DNA of 64,000 nt from Clostridium sp. AN503 (GTDB lineage: Bacteria > Bacillota > Clostridia > Lachnospirales > Lachnospiraceae), in NCBI RefSeq assembly GCF_040719375.1, contig NZ_JBFDTP010000002.1:3029001-3093000 (forward strand). Reading direction: 5' to 3'. Position 1 is the stretch's first letter. Every line of letters begins with the position of its first letter. Positions 60,679 to 64,000 of this stretch are shown here, piece by piece. A program made the position numbers and the translations under genes. The notes below the pieces were generated by a model, which saw only the letters and a program-made list of their open reading frames with translations, was not told the origin of the DNA and made no database searches.

Positions 60679-62571
60679 CTATATGTTGAGGGCTTTTCTC
60701 TTCTGCATAATAACTTCTTCCAACTGATCCGCGGCAGCGATCCCGTCTCCCTCAAGAATCAGACGGCCGCCTGTGATATGCTCCATCTGTTTTGTGAGCA
60801 CCTCAACAGCCAATGGGCTTCCCTCCACAAACGGCGCCTTTCCAAGATGGAGTGTAAGTCCCAGCGCCAGGCCATAGGCGCCGTCAGCCAAAGCCTGTTC
60901 CTCCAGCCATTGGGCCGCGGAGAGCACCAGCGGCAGTTGGGAAATATCAATTGCCAGTTCACCAGCCAGTTCCTCAGCCACCATCTCCAGCCTTCCAATG
61001 GCAAGGCAGGAACCAAAATTCAGCACCGGCGGAATGCCAAGGGCGAGACAAACCTCCTTCAGGGATTCACCTGCCAGTTCAGCGGCGCCAGCTTCCATCA
61101 GGCCGCAGTTGGAAAGCCCTCCGGAGGTACATCCTGCGCTCAGGACGAGAATATCTTTCTTTATGAGTTCACGGACAAGCTGTTCCGTCAGCACATCATG
61201 GCCGCCGTCTAAGCTGGAACACCCCACCACGCCTGCAACGCCCTTTACTTTTCCGCTGATAATAAGCTCAAGCAGCGGTTTCCAGGTGCCGCCCAAAAAC
61301 TTTTTCAGCGACAGCTCGCTTAAGCCAGCCAGGCTCTTCCGGTTGCCGTGATGTTCCAGCAGCCGTATCTCCACCTTGCTTCTTCTGGCCTTATATCGGT
61401 CTGCTATCTTATTTAGTATCTTTTTTGCATCCTCATCAGCTGTCTCAAAGTTATAGGGAATTAACTCCGCCGTTCTCTTTTTCGCCATTTTGTCAATGCA
61501 GATTTGTTCTACATCCAGTATGGAGCAGAGATTCTCTATACCGGGCAGTGTACAGTTAAACTCAGATATCACCCCGTCAATCGCCCCGGTAGACAGAACC
61601 GCCTCACTTACAAAATTGTTGCCTGCCGTTCCCGCATAGACATCCCGATACCGGGCCTTCCTCTGCTGCATATCCTGTCCCACACAGGTACAGCCCACAA
61701 TCCGGAATCCCTTTGCGCCCGCTCCCACTGCAACAGCCTCTCCCTCAGGTGATGACGCCGCCTTCATGATCTGGGCAAAAAGTGTTTCCTGATGCCCCGT
61801 CACCATAATATTGATGTAGTCAGGATCGATCACCTGCAGACCTACCGGCGCAAAGTAGATCTCCGGTTCGCCAATCAGAATATCATTGATCAGGTTCGAC
61901 AGCTTCAGTCCGTATATTCCTGTGGAAATCCCCAATCTCAGACAATGCAGAAGCATATCCTCCGGATCGCTGGATAAGTTGGTGGATGTTTTAACCGCTC
62001 CGTCAAATACCTCCGCCTTTGCGCCGCCGGGAAGAATGCCTGTATTTTTCCAGACCTCGTACCGCTGCGGCAGACTCAGCTCCCTTATGTTATACATGAT
62101 ACTGTCCGGCTCCCGGTAAAGGTCTTCTTTTATGGTATCTGCTATCTCCATTGCCGTCTCATATATATTTTCCCGTATCTCGACTCCAAGAATAGCGGCC
62201 AGACGTTCCAATGCCCTGACACTCGTAAAGGTTCCTCTTGCAAGGGCCGTTTTCTTCAGGTTTTTGGCCGCGTTCTCCACCACATGGATATAACAGCCAG
62301 AACCGCTCGCTACCGCTCTCAAAAAGCTACGCACCACAATTGTGTCGGCGTCGGCGCCGCAGACTCCCCGCTCTCCTCCTGGGACAATCCGGCATGGCCC
62401 GTTCGCACAGAGACGGCAGCATGTTCCCAGAAGGCCAAAACCACATTTTACAGACTGTCCTTCTGCTCTGTGAAATGACGTTTCGTAAGGCAGTTCCCCA
62501 ATATATTCCTCAAGCTCCTTATCCGCGCTCGGGCAGATATCACATCTCCATTGTTCTGTCTGCTGACTCAT
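60679..62571 (-). CDS. cooS: Anaerobic Ni-containing carbon monoxide dehydrogenase catalytic subunit (CooS)
   Basis: A 630-residue CooS. The D- and B-cluster cysteines lie at CGFGLLGTCCRLCANGPC (C43 to C60) plus C71; C-cluster ligands are seen in VTGHQETL (His), GCTCVGQD, FNCTLPG, GVVGCSSLDGG, LSAGCTSGGLSNC and GSCLAIGR. It oxidises CO to CO2 and donates electrons to CooF. Adjacent ferredoxin and flavoprotein genes, and no ACS genes in the window, suggest CO oxidation or redox balance rather than acetyl-CoA synthesis. The start at 62571 has GGAGG five bases upstream; the in-frame ATG at 62619 overlaps the previous gene. Confidence 0.92.
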   Translation of the reverse strand: MSQQTEQWRCDICPSADKELEEYIGELPYETSFHRAEGQSVKCGFGLLGTCCRLCANGPCRIVPGGERGVCGADADTIVVRSFLRAVASGSGCYIHVVENAAKNLKKTALARGTFTSVRALERLAAILGVEIRENIYETAMEIADTIKEDLYREPDSIMYNIRELSLPQRYEVWKNTGILPGGAKAEVFDGAVKTSTNLSSDPEDMLLHCLRLGISTGIYGLKLSNLINDILIGEPEIYFAPVGLQVIDPDYINIMVTGHQETLFAQIMKAASSPEGEAVAVGAGAKGFRIVGCTCVGQDMQQRKARYRDVYAGTAGNNFVSEAVLSTGAIDGVISEFNCTLPGIENLCSILDVEQICIDKMAKKRTAELIPYNFETADEDAKKILNKIADRYKARRSKVEIRLLEHHGNRKSLAGLSELSLKKFLGGTWKPLLELIISGKVKGVAGVVGCSSLDGGHDVLTEQLVRELIKKDILVLSAGCTSGGLSNCGLMEAGAAELAGESLKEVCLALGIPPVLNFGSCLAIGRLEMVAEELAGELAIDISQLPLVLSAAQWLEEQALADGAYGLALGLTLHLGKAPFVEGSPLAVEVLTKQMEHITGGRLILEGDGIAAADQLEEVIMQKRKALNI

Positions 62572-62593
62572 AAATTCCTCCGTTTTATCTTTG

Positions 62594-63850
62594 TCACAGG
62601 ACTTCTTTTCCCTCATCAATCCTCACTGTGCCTTCTTTTATATTCTTTTCTTCCTGTTCAGCAGCTCTCACCACCACAGAGGAAGCCCGTTTGAGGATCT
62701 CCTCGATACGTTCTTTTTCTGAGATTCCCTCGTCCTTTGGCATTGGTACACTCTGGATTTTTATCACCTTGCTGTTTTCAAGAGAATCACATTTTTTCCG
62801 AAGCTCCTCCAATTCCTTTTTCACACGGTACAATTCTTCCCTGTCTTCCTGCCGCTCCCTCTCTGCAGTGTAGGCGCGTTCCATATAGCTCAGATTGGCC
62901 TGCTCCTGTGCCAGCTTGTCTCTCTTCACCGCAAGAAGCTGTGTCTGGAACTCATCTACTTCCCGGCGCAGGATATCATTTTCGGCTTCTTTCTGTTCAA
63001 ACTGCTCTAAAATCTCCTCAAGAATCCGCCCGGTCGATTCCATCTCGCTGTTTAGTGCATGGTTTTCATTTTTTACATTGGCATATCTGAGTCTGGCTTC
63101 CTTTAACTCTGTCTGATTTTCTTCATACTGGGCGGAAAGCCGCTCCAGCTCCTGGCTGATGTTCTTCATACTGGATATCTGAATTTCCAGACTCCTCTGC
63201 TGCTTCTCCATGGATTCACAGTAAGTCGTCAATTCTTCCAGCTGGCTGCTTAAGGAGGCGATCAGGGACATACTGCCCTCCCCGTCGGATATCGGGACCG
63301 CAGAAAACTGCGCCTTTTCCTCATTGAGCCGCTGAAGCTCCATAAATGTCAGCTCATACTTCTCTTTCATCTCCTGATACTGATGCTGCCAGCGTTCTGC
63401 TGCCGCCTCCAGAGAACCAATCTTTTTATTTTTATCCTTTTCAATGCTCAACTGCTCTTTTAATGCGGCGCAGTCCTCCTGGTACTGCTGTTTCCAGTGC
63501 TCTGCTTCTTCCATCTGCTGTTTCCACTGCTCCGCCTCTTTTTTCAGTACATCTATTTTTTTGTTTTTTTCCAGTTCTTCTCCCAGTTGTTTTTTCAGAA
63601 CAACTCGCTCATTCCAGACGCGTTCCTTTTCCTCGCTCAGCTCCTTCAATCGATAGTCAAAGCTTTCCTGCATCCAGTGTATCATTTCTTTATAAGTGCT
63701 TACGACTTCGTTTACCTTTTTTTTGGAATATCCGCCAAAAAGTACGCTCTTCAGACTTTCCTCCAGCTCCGCCTGTTCGTACTCCCGGCGCATCTCGCTC
63801 AACTCATCTGTCTTAACAGGTTCTTTTCGATCTTCCTCCAGCATACTCAT
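62594..63850 (-). CDS. Long coiled-coil protein with DivIVA-like N-terminus
   Basis: About 418 residues, nearly all heptad-patterned and rich in Glu, Lys and Gln. Near residues 35-60 the sequence SVLFGGYSKKKVNEVVSTYKEM recalls the DivIVA membrane-targeting segment (split here at the GY). Two similar blocks of about 35 residues centred on EQWKQQMEEAEHWKQQY repeat in the middle. It is probably a scaffold or polarity protein. GGAGG six bases before the ATG at 63850 sets the start, and the stop lies 23 bp before cooS. An upstream gene overlaps the start by 4 bp (ATGA). Confidence 0.8.
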   Translation of the reverse strand: MSMLEEDRKEPVKTDELSEMRREYEQAELEESLKSVLFGGYSKKKVNEVVSTYKEMIHWMQESFDYRLKELSEEKERVWNERVVLKKQLGEELEKNKKIDVLKKEAEQWKQQMEEAEHWKQQYQEDCAALKEQLSIEKDKNKKIGSLEAAAERWQHQYQEMKEKYELTFMELQRLNEEKAQFSAVPISDGEGSMSLIASLSSQLEELTTYCESMEKQQRSLEIQISSMKNISQELERLSAQYEENQTELKEARLRYANVKNENHALNSEMESTGRILEEILEQFEQKEAENDILRREVDEFQTQLLAVKRDKLAQEQANLSYMERAYTAERERQEDREELYRVKKELEELRKKCDSLENSKVIKIQSVPMPKDEGISEKERIEEILKRASSVVVRAAEQEEKNIKEGTVRIDEGKEVL

Positions 63851-64000
63851 CTGCCGCCTCCTTTTCCATCTGCCATTTCCTGCCCGCTGCATTCCAGCAA
63901 AAGCTTTGCAGATAATCTGATATTTTTTGACTGTTCCTGATGTATTTCCAAAACATGGGCTGCCCCTTTGCACAGCTTTCCACAGCGCCACGGTTTGATA
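63847..64000 (-). CDS. 3' end of a gene running off the window edge
   Basis: The minus strand is open in this frame from the window end to a TGA at 63849-63847, giving about 50 codons (for example HVLEIHQEQSKNIRLSAKLL, then a short Gly/Lys tail). Its stop overlaps the ATG of the coiled-coil gene in an ATGA, a typical operon junction, which is the main evidence. Its product cannot be named. Confidence 0.5.
   Translation of the reverse strand, partial: IKPWRCGKLCKGAAHVLEIHQEQSKNIRLSAKLLLECSGQEMADGKGGGR

Overview
The window looks like a chromosomal segment of an anaerobic Bacillota bacterium, most likely a Lachnospiraceae/Clostridium-type gut organism (inference). The signs are strong AGGAGG-type ribosome binding sites, lipobox lipoproteins, [FeFe]-hydrogenases, a Ni-CO dehydrogenase, a mannose-family PTS, LytS/LytTR regulation, class III fructose bisphosphatase and choline-binding-type wall repeats. 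Most genes are on the minus strand.

Layout. 0.3-11 kb: a small membrane protein, a MalY-type C-S lyase, and a galactoside utilisation operon (AraC-type membrane sensor, ABC binding protein, two permeases, two-subunit beta-galactosidase LacL/LacM whose genes overlap by 17 bp). 11-15.7 kb: a hydrogenase cluster with a [2Fe-2S] thioredoxin-fold protein, a PAS-containing sensory [FeFe]-hydrogenase homologue, a SpoIIE-type phosphatase and a group-B-like [FeFe]-hydrogenase. Divergent from it is a NitT/TauT-type ABC transporter (16-18.7 kb). 18.7-23.1 kb: DUF554 protein, three tRNAs, and an operon of a B12-binding radical SAM protein, a possible circularly permuted NlpC/P60-like protein and DegV. 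23.2-27.4 kb: a LytS/LytTR pair followed by a CstA-type transporter with a tandem LytTR site at its promoter. 27.4-34.5 kb: patatin lipase, a five-tRNA cluster, phosphodiesterases, XTP pyrophosphatase, a secreted C1 peptidase, an rRNA methyltransferase, a rhodanese and an Asn/Ser/Gln repeat protein. 34.6-40.4 kb: a PTS operon (EIIAB, EIIC, EIID, alpha-glucosidase) and its LacI-type regulator, with two operators bracketing the promoter.

40.65-49.57 kb is an integrated element of 8.9 kb bounded by an exact 23-bp direct repeat that lies in a transcription terminator. It has a tyrosine integrase, CI-like and Cro-like regulators with a shared operator region, an SF3 helicase/primase, a sigma-70-like factor, a scaffold-like protein and a major capsid protein, but no visible terminase, portal, tail or lysis genes. 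It resembles a phage satellite with its own capsid gene or a very reduced prophage, and is the most unusual object here.

49.7-64 kb: NlpC/P60 and DUF1700 proteins, a frameshifted class III fbp, an MBL-fold hydrolase, an M23 peptidase, a choline-binding-type wall protein, a DUF134-NifX fusion that appears autoregulated through paired palindromes, three TadE-like pseudopilin genes, and directly upstream in the same orientation a CO dehydrogenase module (CooS, CooF-like ferredoxin, FAD oxidoreductase) preceded by a DivIVA-like coiled-coil protein and a gene running off the window edge.

All assignments come from reading motifs and gene context; no database search was possible.
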